A program made the position numbers and the translations under genes. Shown one piece after another: positions 28,289-36,619 of a stretch of DNA of 64,000 nucleotides; position 1 is the stretch's first letter; each line of letters opens with the position of its first letter. This DNA is from Pseudomonadota bacterium (GTDB lineage Bacteria; Pseudomonadota; Gammaproteobacteria; Steroidobacterales; Steroidobacteraceae). Below the pieces are notes generated by a model. That model was not told the DNA's origin and made no database searches. It saw only the letters and a list, made by a program, of their open reading frames with translations. The stretch covers positions 1-64,000 of the forward strand of contig JAJZDX010000008.1 in NCBI GenBank assembly GCA_021805865.1, in the 5' to 3' direction.

Positions 28289-28633
28289 GGCGACTTGGAT
28301 CACGCTCAGCGTGTCGATGGCTGAATCGGCGACCAACAGCCACTTGCCGCGCGGGGTGATCGCCGGCTGCCGCGGCGACAGGCCGGTCGCGATCGGGGCA
28401 CCTGCCCGTCCCGTGGCCGTGTCAATCGGCCACACCGCGTTGGCGAGGGTGTCGGCGACATGGAGCGTGCGTTCGCCGGGCGCGAGTACGACCCCGGAAG
28501 GTCCGGCGCCCGCTGCGTACGTCGCGCGCACAGTGCCGCTGTGCGTGTCGAGGACACTGACTGTATCGGCGCCCTGATTCGTGACGTACAGTGTTCCTCC
28601 GGGTGCGAGCGCCAGGCCCGACGGCTCGAGCCC
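28289..28633 (-). pseudogene. Fragment of a YVTN/YncE-like beta-propeller gene
   Basis: About 115 codons read as nearly three YVTN-type propeller repeats: GLALAPGGTLYVTNQGADTV, VVLAPGERTLHVADTLANAV and AITPRGKWLLVADSAIDTL. No start codon or signal peptide precedes them in frame, and the reading becomes non-protein-like on both sides. A full propeller needs about 300 residues. I call it a decayed remnant, lying between the Kelch terminator and the PAP2 gene. The 28204-28703 interval holds nothing else I can support. Confidence 0.6.
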
Positions 28634-28703
28634 GGGCCGAGTCGTCTCATTGCGCGCTCCCGTCTTCAGATAACATGCCAGCGGGCGCTGCGCGGCTGCG
28701 TTT

Positions 28704-29321
28704 CTACCGGCCCAAGTGGGCCGACCACGTTTCCCCGGCCAGTGCGCCCGCCGACAGGCCGAGGAACGATCCGGCCACCACATCGCTCAGGAAATGCCAG
28801 TCGCCGACGACCAACAGGACCGCGGCAATGAGCAGAAGGGCCGCGAGCGGCCAGGTGCTCGCCCGATAAAGGCGCATGAAAACCCCGGCGAACGCTCCCG
28901 AGAGCACCATGTGGCCGGATGGGAAGCTGCTCATCGCCGAGCCCTTCCAGAGGTGAAGCGCATGCGCGGCGCCGTGCAGGACCGCCGTGGGGTTTGGAAT
29001 TCCGAAAAATGGCTTCAAAACGAGACTGTTGATGCCGTAGGCGCAGATCGAGGCGAGGCAGGCGATGGCAAGGACTTCCGCGAACCGCGAGATGTGGCCG
29101 CGCACCAGCCTCGCAAGCACCAGCGAGAGGACCACCGCCGACTCCAGCGTGAGAATGCCGGAGGCTCCGAAGGGCTTGTTCAAGGGGTGCAGAAAGCGGC
29201 CGATCTTCCAGAAGTACCTCGCCATCGGCACATCGATGTGCCCGAAGGAAAAGGCCGCCACCGCGGCGCAAGCCGCAAGTGAGAGGAGCCAGGAAGGTAG
29301 GAGGGCGGTGGGGCGCCTCAC
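28704..29321 (-). CDS. PAP2 superfamily phosphatase, membrane-bound
   Basis: This protein of about 205 aa has five to six hydrophobic helices and the PAP2 lipid-phosphatase layout. Motif 1 is KPFFGIPNP (normally K-X6-RP, so Asn replaces Arg). Motif 2 is SFPSGHM. Motif 3 is GDWHFLSDVVAG, keeping the His and Asp but lacking the usual SR. It likely hydrolyses a phosphatidate- or undecaprenyl-pyrophosphate-type substrate at the membrane. I chose GTG at 29321 because protein-like sequence begins there (VRRPTALLPSW); a better start may exist upstream. Confidence 0.75.
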   Translation of the reverse strand: MRRPTALLPSWLLSLAACAAVAAFSFGHIDVPMARYFWKIGRFLHPLNKPFGASGILTLESAVVLSLVLARLVRGHISRFAEVLAIACLASICAYGINSLVLKPFFGIPNPTAVLHGAAHALHLWKGSAMSSFPSGHMVLSGAFAGVFMRLYRASTWPLAALLLIAAVLLVVGDWHFLSDVVAGSFLGLSAGALAGETWSAHLGR

Positions 29322-29470
29322 GGGTATCGCGCCTGCGGCGCGACAGCCGTGAGGACGGCGCGGGGTGTGTCGATGAGGGGCATGGGGCGTACTGTAGCAG
29401 ATGGGATGCGGCCGCTGGCGGCAGGGGCCTCGGGAGCGCGGACGGTGGTATGGCCCCGGAGCGGCGGCGC

Positions 29471-30481
29471 TCATCGACTCGTGCGGGCGCGCTCGGCCTC
29501 GAGCCCGCGAAATTCGATGAACGCGGTCATGCGCATCCAGAGAAAGTCGCCGTACTCGAACGGCGCGAACAGCTCCGGCGGGTCGATCGGCAGCGGCGCG
29601 ATGGCCGCCTCGGCGCGGGCTTCGTAGAAAAACGGAATGGAATGACGCTCGAGCCCCGAGCCGAGCACCCGGTGCTCGGTCGCGCGGATCCGACCCGCCG
29701 ACCACTGCTCGAGCACCTGGCCGAAATTCACGACCAGCGTGCCCTCAAGAGGCGGCACATCGAGCCAGCGCCCCTGGCGCGAGCGCGCCTGCAGTCCGGC
29801 CACGCCATCCTGGGCGAGCAGCGTCACGAAGCCCGAGTCCGTATGGGGCGCGCCGACGAGATAGCGCCGTCCCGCGGGGGTCTCGACCCACACCTCTGGA
29901 TCGGTGAGCGCGGCGAGCTCGGCCTCCTCCCGCGGCGGATATCGAATCAGCCGCAAAGTGGACAGTCCGCCGCGAAACGACTCATCGAAGTAGTCCTCGC
30001 GCAGCCCGAGGCTGCGCGCGAAAGAGCGCATCAGCACCCCGGCGACTCTCTCCATGGCGCGGTAGTAGCCGGCGACGGCTGCGCGCCAGCCCGGAAGGCG
30101 CTCATCCTCCGGCAACGGGCTCGGCTCACGCAGCGGGTCCCCGGGAGCGCTGATCCCCGGGCCGTGCGCGACATCCCCGCCGAGATCGATGCCCTCCTTG
30201 GCGGTCAGGTTGCCGGGCTGCAGAGGGAACCAGCCGCGATAGATGTTTCGGTTCTCCGGTGCGAATTTACGCCGGTACAGGCGGCGCTTGTGCACATCGT
30301 CCAGGCCGAAGACCGCAAGCAGGCGCGCCCTGCCGGCAGGGCCCGGCACCGCCTCCTGCGGCAGGCCGCGGATGCACACGAACCCGCTATCGCGGGCCGC
30401 CGCCGAGAGCGCCCGGTCAGGCGCCGCCCATGCGTGCGGATCGGCGTCGAACAGCGCAGCGACATCGACGACGGGGATCAT
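29471..30481 (-). CDS. Isopenicillin-N-synthase-like 2-oxoglutarate/Fe(II) oxygenase
   Basis: This 336-aa protein has the DIOX_N region (residues 1-120, starting IPVVDVAALF) and a 2OG-FeII_Oxy domain. The iron ligands are His213 and Asp215 in APHTDSGFVTLL and His270 in RATEHRVLG, with Arg279 in RHSIPFF for the 2-oxoglutarate carboxylate. All catalytic residues are intact. The substrate cannot be told from sequence or neighbours. slyX lies upstream in the same orientation. Confidence 0.85.
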   Translation of the reverse strand: MIPVVDVAALFDADPHAWAAPDRALSAAARDSGFVCIRGLPQEAVPGPAGRARLLAVFGLDDVHKRRLYRRKFAPENRNIYRGWFPLQPGNLTAKEGIDLGGDVAHGPGISAPGDPLREPSPLPEDERLPGWRAAVAGYYRAMERVAGVLMRSFARSLGLREDYFDESFRGGLSTLRLIRYPPREEAELAALTDPEVWVETPAGRRYLVGAPHTDSGFVTLLAQDGVAGLQARSRQGRWLDVPPLEGTLVVNFGQVLEQWSAGRIRATEHRVLGSGLERHSIPFFYEARAEAAIAPLPIDPPELFAPFEYGDFLWMRMTAFIEFRGLEAERARTSR

Positions 30482-30511
30482 GCCGCTCTGCCCGGCCAGG
30501 TTCGCATCCGA

Positions 30512-30718
30512 TCAGTAATGCGGTGGCCGCTCATCCTGCGGCGCCGGGGCGGGCAGATCCGAGTCTCCCGCCTGCATGCGCAGCGCCAGGGCGGCCACCC
30601 GCTCGCGCAGCGCTTCGATGTCGCGGTGCTGGCGAAAGACAACATCGCTCAATTCGGCGTTCGCCCGCTCAAGGAAGGCGATCCTCGTCTCAATGCGCTC
30701 GATCGATCCGGCATCCAC
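30512..30718 (-). CDS. slyX: SlyX family protein
   Basis: This short protein of about 68 aa is one coiled coil (IETRIAFLERANAELSDVVF, then RQHRDIEALRERVAALALRM). It has the typical SlyX ending DERPPHY. An in-frame ATG would add 42 residues, but these are unlike the family, so I chose GTG at 30718 to fit the usual length of about 70. SlyX function is unknown. It lies 30 nt upstream of the 2OG oxygenase. Confidence 0.75.
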   Translation of the reverse strand: MDAGSIERIETRIAFLERANAELSDVVFRQHRDIEALRERVAALALRMQAGDSDLPAPAPQDERPPHY

Positions 30719-30849
30719 GGCAAGACCTGCCCCATCGCGTATCGGAAACTGCCGGTATCTTACCGGAGGGGGCGCGCCTGCCGGTTTTTTCACGCCTCGG
30801 CACGAGGGCGAGCGCGACGGCGCGGGTCCCGATGCTAGACTCAACCGGT

Positions 30850-32256
30850 ATGGAGGGTCACGAACCGACCGGCGATTCCACAGAGCAGGGGGGCGGGCGG
30901 GGGCGTCTGTCGAAAACCATCACCACCATCTCCTGGTGGGACCTCACCCACACCCTGGGCCCGATCCTGCTTGCGAGCGCGGCGGCCATCTGGCTCACGC
31001 TGCACTTCGTGCGTCCGGCGCCCCCGAGCACCATCACGATCAGCGCAGGTCCCGACGGCAGCAGCTTTGCGCTGCTCGCGCAGCGCTACCGGACGATCCT
31101 GGCGCGCAGCGGCATCACCCTGAGAATCCGGCCCTCCGCAGGCTCCCTGCAAAACCTCAAGCGCATGAGGGCGCGCGACTCGCGCGTGGACATCGCTCTG
31201 GTGCAGGCGGGCATCGCTCCCGGGGCGGCCTCGGGCCGGGAGGGCGCGGCGCACCTGGTGTCCCTCGGCACGATGTTCTATCAGCCGCTCGCGATCTTTT
31301 ACCGCGCGGCGAAGCCCTTGAGCCGGCTCTCGCAGCTCTGGGGCAAGCGGCTTGCCATCGGCAAGCCCGGCAGCGGCACGCGTGCGCTCGCGCTGGCGTT
31401 GCTCGCGGCCAACGACATCACACCCACGGCCCCGACACGGCTGCTCGATGCCGAGGGCGCCGCGGCGCGGGACGCGCTGCTCGGCGGGCAGGCGGATGCG
31501 ATTTTCCTCACCGGGGACTCCACGCCGCCTGCCATCATCGGGGCGATGCTGCACGCGAGGGGCGTGCGGCTGTTCGACTTCGAGCAGGCCGACGCCTACG
31601 TGCGCCGATTCCCCTATCTGCACCGCATCGACATACCCGCCGGCGCGTTCGATCTCGGCGAGGACCTGCCGCCGCACCCGCTCACGCTCGTCGGTCCGGC
31701 CGTGGAGCTCATTGCGCACGCGGATCTGCATCCGGCGCTCGTCGATCTGCTGATCGAGGCCGCCCAGGAGGTGCAGGGCGGCGCCAATCTCCTGCACGCG
31801 GCCCATGTCTTTCCAAACAGCGCGACCTACGGCTATCCGCTCGATTCGGAGGCTGCGCGCTACTACAGGTCGGGCGACAAGAGCTTCCTCTACCGCTATC
31901 TGCCTTTCTGGCTCGCGAGCCTCCTCGAGCGGATCCTGGTGGTCCTCGTGCCCGCGTTCGTGGTGCTGGTCCCGGGGTTGAGCTACCTGCCGAAACTGTA
32001 TGGATGGCGCGTCAGCAGCCGCATTCACCGCCGCTACGGGGAGCTCATGGCGCTCGAGCGGGAGTCGCTCGGGACGCTCTCTGCCGAGCGCCGGGCGGAT
32101 CTGATCGGGCGGCTGCACGAGATCGAGCGCGCGGCGATCCTGCGCAAGATCCCCGGCTCGCACGCCGATCAGCTCTATCAGCTGCGCGAGCACATTGCGT
32201 TCGTGCGCGCCAATCTCGCCCGGCCGAAGGCGGGCGGCCCCGCTGCGGGCGGCTAG
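30850..32256 (+). CDS. Membrane-anchored TAXI-family TRAP solute receptor
   Basis: This 468-aa protein has a TAXI periplasmic-receptor domain (about 65-350) with ITISAGPDGSSFALLAQRY, SLQNLKRMRA and VDIALVQAG. It is flanked by an N-terminal membrane helix (ILLASAAAIWLTLHFV) and a C-terminal one (ILVVLVPAFVVLVPGL), followed by a charged cytoplasmic helical tail. TAXI receptors normally deliver a ligand to a TRAP permease, but no permease gene is nearby. Two-helix anchoring suggests sensing or a shared permease. ATG at 30832 is an alternative start. Confidence 0.8.
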   Translation: MEGHEPTGDSTEQGGGRGRLSKTITTISWWDLTHTLGPILLASAAAIWLTLHFVRPAPPSTITISAGPDGSSFALLAQRYRTILARSGITLRIRPSAGSLQNLKRMRARDSRVDIALVQAGIAPGAASGREGAAHLVSLGTMFYQPLAIFYRAAKPLSRLSQLWGKRLAIGKPGSGTRALALALLAANDITPTAPTRLLDAEGAAARDALLGGQADAIFLTGDSTPPAIIGAMLHARGVRLFDFEQADAYVRRFPYLHRIDIPAGAFDLGEDLPPHPLTLVGPAVELIAHADLHPALVDLLIEAAQEVQGGANLLHAAHVFPNSATYGYPLDSEAARYYRSGDKSFLYRYLPFWLASLLERILVVLVPAFVVLVPGLSYLPKLYGWRVSSRIHRRYGELMALERESLGTLSAERRADLIGRLHEIERAAILRKIPGSHADQLYQLREHIAFVRANLARPKAGGPAAGG

Positions 32257-32269
32257 GGGCCTGCCGGAC

Positions 32270-33301
32270 TCAGTCGAGCATCACCTTGCGCACGTCGACC
32301 GGCTCGCCCGCCGGCGCCGCCGGTGCGGATTGCGCGAGCCCCTTTTGCGCCAGCCACTCCCGATTGAAGAGGCGCGACTGGTACTTCGCTCCTCCGTCAC
32401 ACAACACCGTCACCACGGTGTGACCCGGGCCGAGGTCGCGAGCCACGCGCACGGCCGCGGCGACGTTGATGCCGCTGGTGCTGCCCAGGAACAGGCCCTC
32501 CTCGCGCAACAGGCGGTAGACGTAGGCGACGGTCTCGCTGTCCTCGATGTGCACGGCCTCATCGATGGGCGCGTCCTTCAGGTTGGCGGTGAGGCGGCCG
32601 ATGCCGATGCCCTCGGTGATCGAGCCGCTTCCGGTGGCCTTGAGCGTGCCGCTGCGCACGAATTCGTACAGGCTGCTGCCTGGAGGATCGGCCAGCACGC
32701 AGCGCACCGAGGGGCGCCTCGACTTCAGATACTCCGACACGCCGGCGAAGGTGCCGCCGGTGCCGCATGCGGCCACGAATGCGTCCACGCGGCCGCCGGT
32801 CTGCTCCCAGATCTCAGGCCCCGTGGACTCGATGTGCGCGCGGCGGTTGACGGTGTTGTCGAACTGGTTCGCCCAGATGGCGTTGGGCAGGCTCGCCGCA
32901 AGGCGCTGGGCGAGCTTCTGGTACTGGTTGGGGTTGCTGTAGGGAACCACCGGCACCTTGTGCACGTCGGCGCCCAGGGTCTCGAGCAGGCGGAATTTCT
33001 CCGGCGACTGGTTATCGGGCATGACGATGACGCAGCGGTAGCCGCGCGCGTTGCACACGTGCGCCAGTCCGATCCCGGTGTTGCCGGCGGTGCCTTCGAC
33101 GACGGTGCCGCCGGGGGCGAGCTCGCCGCTGTTCTCGGCCGCAAGCACGATGGCGCGTGCGGCGCGGTCCTTGACCGAGCCGCCGGGGTTGGTGAATTCC
33201 GCCTTGCCGAGTACCTCGCAGCCGGTCTCCTCGCTCAGGCGCCGCAGCCGGATGAGGGGGGTGTGGCCGATCGATCCAACGAAGCCGTCATAGACCCTCA
33301 A
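32270..33301 (-). CDS. cysK: Cysteine synthase (O-acetylserine sulfhydrylase)
   Basis: This 343-aa PLP enzyme forms L-cysteine from O-acetylserine and sulfide. PLP binds Lys44 in PGGSVKDRAA. The substrate loop is EGTAGNTGIGLA, and the PLP phosphate loop is CGTGGTFAGV. A C-terminal extension of about 25 residues makes it longer than E. coli CysK. The ATG overlaps the cysG stop by 4 nt, so it is the last gene of cysH-cysG-cysK. Confidence 0.92.
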   Translation of the reverse strand: MRVYDGFVGSIGHTPLIRLRRLSEETGCEVLGKAEFTNPGGSVKDRAARAIVLAAENSGELAPGGTVVEGTAGNTGIGLAHVCNARGYRCVIVMPDNQSPEKFRLLETLGADVHKVPVVPYSNPNQYQKLAQRLAASLPNAIWANQFDNTVNRRAHIESTGPEIWEQTGGRVDAFVAACGTGGTFAGVSEYLKSRRPSVRCVLADPPGSSLYEFVRSGTLKATGSGSITEGIGIGRLTANLKDAPIDEAVHIEDSETVAYVYRLLREEGLFLGSTSGINVAAAVRVARDLGPGHTVVTVLCDGGAKYQSRLFNREWLAQKGLAQSAPAAPAGEPVDVRKVMLD

Positions 33302-34761
33302 GCCAGGTCCCCCTCGGCCTCGCCGCAGGCTTCGGCCGCAATCGCCGTCTGCTCGCCGGGCTCGGCGAGCGCATCGACATTGAACGCCGCCACCTCCCCG
33401 ACCACGAGCAGCGCCGGGGGCGAGATGTCCGCCTCGCGGGCGAGGGCGGCGATGGTCGCGAGCGTGCCGCGCAGGGTGCGCTGTCCGGGGAGCGTCGCCC
33501 GCTCGATGAGTGCCGCGGGCAGGGTGGGGGGAGCTCCGGCTGCGGTCAGCCGGGAGGCAATGTGCGCAAGGTGCGCCACGCCCATGTAGAACACCACGGT
33601 TTGATGCGGGCGGGCGAGCGCGGGCCAGTCGAGCGCGGCGTCCTCGAGCGGATGACCGGTCACCAGGGTGAAGCTCTGGGCCAATTTGCGGTGGGTCAGG
33701 GGGATGCCCGAGGCGGCGCCGGCGCCGAGCGCGGCGGTGATGCCGGGAACGACCACATAGGGGATCCCGTGACGGGCGAGCGTCTCGAGCTCCTCCCCGC
33801 CCCGCCCGAACACAAACGGGTCGCCGCCCTTCAGGCGCGCCACCTTGAGCCCCTCGCGGGCGTAGCGGACCATGAGCTCGTGGATGCGCTCCTGATCGGT
33901 ATGCGGTCCGCGCGGGCCCTGCGTCGCGCCCTTGCCGACGAAGACCCGCCGGGCCTCGCGCCGGGAGCGCTCGAGCACCGCCTCGGGAACGAGGCGGTCG
34001 TACAGGACGACATCCGCCTGCTGCAGCAGCTGCAGCGCCCGAAGCGTGAGCAGGTCAGGATCGCCGGGACCGGCGCCGATCAGGTACACCTCGCCCAGGG
34101 CGCGCGCACCCGTGGCGCCCGAGGTGGTGAGCTGCGCGGTGCGCAGCTCCCGCTCGAAATCCCGCTGAGCGCCGCCGGCATCCCCCCGCAGGACCCGCGA
34201 GGCGACCTTGCCGGCCACGATCCGCTCCCAGAACGAGCGGCGCGCCGAGACCCGCAGCGCCTCCTGCACGGCCTTGCGCCGCTCGCCGATGAACCGCGCC
34301 AGCGTCCCGAGCGTACCGGGCAGGAGCGCCTCGATCTGCTCGCGCACCCAGCGGGTGAGGACCGGAGCGTTGCCGGCGGAGCCGACCGCCACGATGATGG
34401 GGGCGCGGTCGATGATGGCCGGGAAGATGAAGGTGGAGAGCGCCGGGTCGTCGACGACATTGACCGGCAGGGCCCGCGCGCGGGCGGCCTCCGACACCGC
34501 CGTGTTGACGACCCTGCGATCGGTCGCCGCGATCGCAAGCCGCGCGCCCTCGAGGTGGCGCGGGTGAAAGGCTTCGGCGAGGTGGCGAATCTCACCCGCT
34601 GCCGCACGCTCGGCCAGCTCCTCGCGCAGCGCTGGCGCGATCACCGTGACTTCGGCGCCGCACCTGAGGAGCAGCTCGATCTTGCGTTGCGCGATCCGCC
34701 CGCCGCCGATGACCACCGCGGGCGCGGCGCGCAGGCGCAGAAAGACCGGCAGATGGTCCAT
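33298..34761 (-). CDS. cysG: Siroheme synthase CysG
   Basis: This 487-aa trifunctional enzyme makes siroheme, the cofactor of CysI. The N-terminal precorrin-2 dehydrogenase/ferrochelatase has the NAD motif VIGGGRIAQRK and the catalytic Asp in NVVDDP. The C-terminal uroporphyrinogen methyltransferase has YLIGAGPGDPDLLTLRAL, LKGGDPFVFGRGGEE and VVPGITAALGAGA. I chose ATG at 34761 (MDHLPVFL, as in E. coli). It starts 17 nt after cysH and overlaps cysK. Confidence 0.94.
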   Translation of the reverse strand: MDHLPVFLRLRAAPAVVIGGGRIAQRKIELLLRCGAEVTVIAPALREELAERAAAGEIRHLAEAFHPRHLEGARLAIAATDRRVVNTAVSEAARARALPVNVVDDPALSTFIFPAIIDRAPIIVAVGSAGNAPVLTRWVREQIEALLPGTLGTLARFIGERRKAVQEALRVSARRSFWERIVAGKVASRVLRGDAGGAQRDFERELRTAQLTTSGATGARALGEVYLIGAGPGDPDLLTLRALQLLQQADVVLYDRLVPEAVLERSRREARRVFVGKGATQGPRGPHTDQERIHELMVRYAREGLKVARLKGGDPFVFGRGGEELETLARHGIPYVVVPGITAALGAGAASGIPLTHRKLAQSFTLVTGHPLEDAALDWPALARPHQTVVFYMGVAHLAHIASRLTAAGAPPTLPAALIERATLPGQRTLRGTLATIAALAREADISPPALLVVGEVAAFNVDALAEPGEQTAIAAEACGEAEGDLA

Positions 34762-34778
34762 GCCGTCCGGGAGGCTAT

Positions 34779-35501
34779 TCAGGCTTGGGCCGCCGTTTGG
34801 CGCACCCGGGGGTGTAGGCCGCATTCGCGAGACTCGGGTTGCTCCCACCACCAACGGCCGGCACGGCGGCTCTCCCCCGGCTGGATGGCGCGGGTGCAGG
34901 GCGAGCAGCCGATGCTCGGGTACTGGCGGTCGTGCAGCGCATTGTACGGCAGCTTGTGGGCGCGGATGTACTGCCAGACCTCCGCTTCGGACCACTCGAG
35001 CAGCGGGCTCACCTTGTAGAGGCCGTACTCGCCGTCCCATTCCACCGGCTCAGCCTGCGCGCGGGTCGCGGACTGCTCCCGCCGCACCCCGGTGACCCAG
35101 GCTCCGTAGCCGGCGACGGCGCGCTTGAATGGCTCCACCTTGCGCACGTGGCAGCATGAGAGGCGGCCTTGCAGGCTGTGGTAGAAGCCGTTGATGCCTT
35201 GTGAGGCGGCGAGGCGCTCGAGCGAGAGGGCATCCGGGGACACCACGCGCAGTGTGCGCTGATAGCGCCGTTGCAGGCTCTCGAGCAGATCGTATGTCTC
35301 CTGGTGCAGCCGGCCCGTGTCGATGCTGAACACGTCGATCTCGGGCACGTGGGTCCAGATGATGTCGGTGAGCACCATGGCCTCGGCGCCCAGGCTGTTC
35401 GAGTAGACCACCCGCCCGTACTCGCGGGCGGCCCCCGAGAGCCGCTCGCGCACGGCGGCGGCTTTCTGCTCGAGATCGGAGAGGTTTACGAGCTCACCCA
35501 T
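34779..35501 (-). CDS. cysH: Assimilatory APS/PAPS reductase CysH, Fe-S type
   Basis: This 240-aa protein reduces activated sulfate to sulfite. Cysteine pairs CCHVRK and CSPC indicate the [4Fe-4S]-containing form that usually uses APS. The redox cysteine lies in the C-terminal ECGLHP. The substrate loop is SNSLGAEAMVL near the N-terminus. It starts a cysH-cysG-cysK operon divergent from cysB, with 110 bp between, where CysB activation would act. Confidence 0.92.
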   Translation of the reverse strand: MGELVNLSDLEQKAAAVRERLSGAAREYGRVVYSNSLGAEAMVLTDIIWTHVPEIDVFSIDTGRLHQETYDLLESLQRRYQRTLRVVSPDALSLERLAASQGINGFYHSLQGRLSCCHVRKVEPFKRAVAGYGAWVTGVRREQSATRAQAEPVEWDGEYGLYKVSPLLEWSEAEVWQYIRAHKLPYNALHDRQYPSIGCSPCTRAIQPGESRRAGRWWWEQPESRECGLHPRVRQTAAQA

Positions 35502-35611
35502 GGTGCGGGCGACTATAGCGAGCGAGGGCCGGCTCGTTGAACGAATGATTGCTTCTGATGCACTCCCGAGCGGTTATGGTGGGGAAGGGGGGCTTGGGAT
35601 ACCCTGTCCCC

Positions 35612-36583
35612 ATGAAACTGCACCAGCTGCGCTACCTGGCGGCCGTTGCCCAGAGCGGGCTCAATATCACCGCTGCGGCCCAGAAGCTGCACACCTCGCA
35701 GCCGGGGGTGAGCAAGCAGATCAAGCTCCTCGAGGACGAGCTCGGATTCCAGATCTTCGTGCGCGAAGGCCGAAACTTGACGCGTATCACCCCGGCCGGC
35801 CAGCAGGTGATCGATCGGGCGCTGCGCGTGCTGCTCGAAGTGCAGAGCATCCGCGGGCTCTCGACCGAGCTGCGCGATGAGGGCCGCGGGAGCCTCTCGG
35901 TCGGCACCACCCACACGCAGGCGCGCTATGTGCTGCCGGCCGTGATCCGGGCGTTTCGCGCCAGGTACCCGAATGTGCGCCTGAACCTGCACCAGGGCAC
36001 TTCCGAGCAACTCGCCGAGATGGTGGCCCAGGATCGCATCGACTGCGCCATCGCCACCGGCTCGGAGCAGCGCTTCGGCAGCCTCACCCTGTTGCCTTGC
36101 TACCGATGGAGCCGCGTGGTCATCGTGCCGCGGGAGCATCCGCTCGCCGCGGCGGGCAGGCTCAGCTACCGCGCGCTTGCGGCGCATCCGATCATCACCT
36201 ACACGTTCAGTTTCTCCGGTCCTTCTTCGCTCAACGAGGCGTTTGCGCGGGCGGGCTTGACGCCGAACGTCGCCATCACCGCGCAGGATGCGGACGTGAT
36301 TGTCACCTACGTGCGCCTGGGGCTCGGCGTCGGGATCGTGGCGCCCATGGCGGTGGCCGAAGATGCGCAGGATCTCGCCGTGCTCGAGGCCTCGCACCTG
36401 CTGCCCACCCACACCACCTGGCTCGGATTCCGGCGCGGGACGCTGTTGCGAAAATACATGTATGACTTTGCGCAGTTGCTCGCGCCGCACCTGGATCGGC
36501 GCCTGGTGGAGCGTGCGCATCGCGCCGGAAGCCCCGAGGAGACCACCGCGTTGTTCGCAGACGTGACGCTGCCGCAGCGCTAG
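35612..36583 (+). CDS. cysB: LysR-type regulator CysB
   Basis: This 323-aa protein is close to E. coli CysB in length and motifs: MKLHQLRYLAAVAQ, a helix-turn-helix with TAAAQKLHTSQPGVSKQI, TTHTQARYVLPAVI, YTFSFSGPSSL and DADVIVTYVRLGLGVGI. CysB activates sulfur-assimilation genes when N-acetylserine signals sulfur limitation. The start at 35612 is set by the conserved N-terminus. It is divergent from cysH. Confidence 0.92.
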   Translation: MKLHQLRYLAAVAQSGLNITAAAQKLHTSQPGVSKQIKLLEDELGFQIFVREGRNLTRITPAGQQVIDRALRVLLEVQSIRGLSTELRDEGRGSLSVGTTHTQARYVLPAVIRAFRARYPNVRLNLHQGTSEQLAEMVAQDRIDCAIATGSEQRFGSLTLLPCYRWSRVVIVPREHPLAAAGRLSYRALAAHPIITYTFSFSGPSSLNEAFARAGLTPNVAITAQDADVIVTYVRLGLGVGIVAPMAVAEDAQDLAVLEASHLLPTHTTWLGFRRGTLLRKYMYDFAQLLAPHLDRRLVERAHRAGSPEETTALFADVTLPQR

Positions 36584-36619
36584 CGGGCCGCTTTCCGCTC
36601 ACAGACCCGAAGACTCCAA

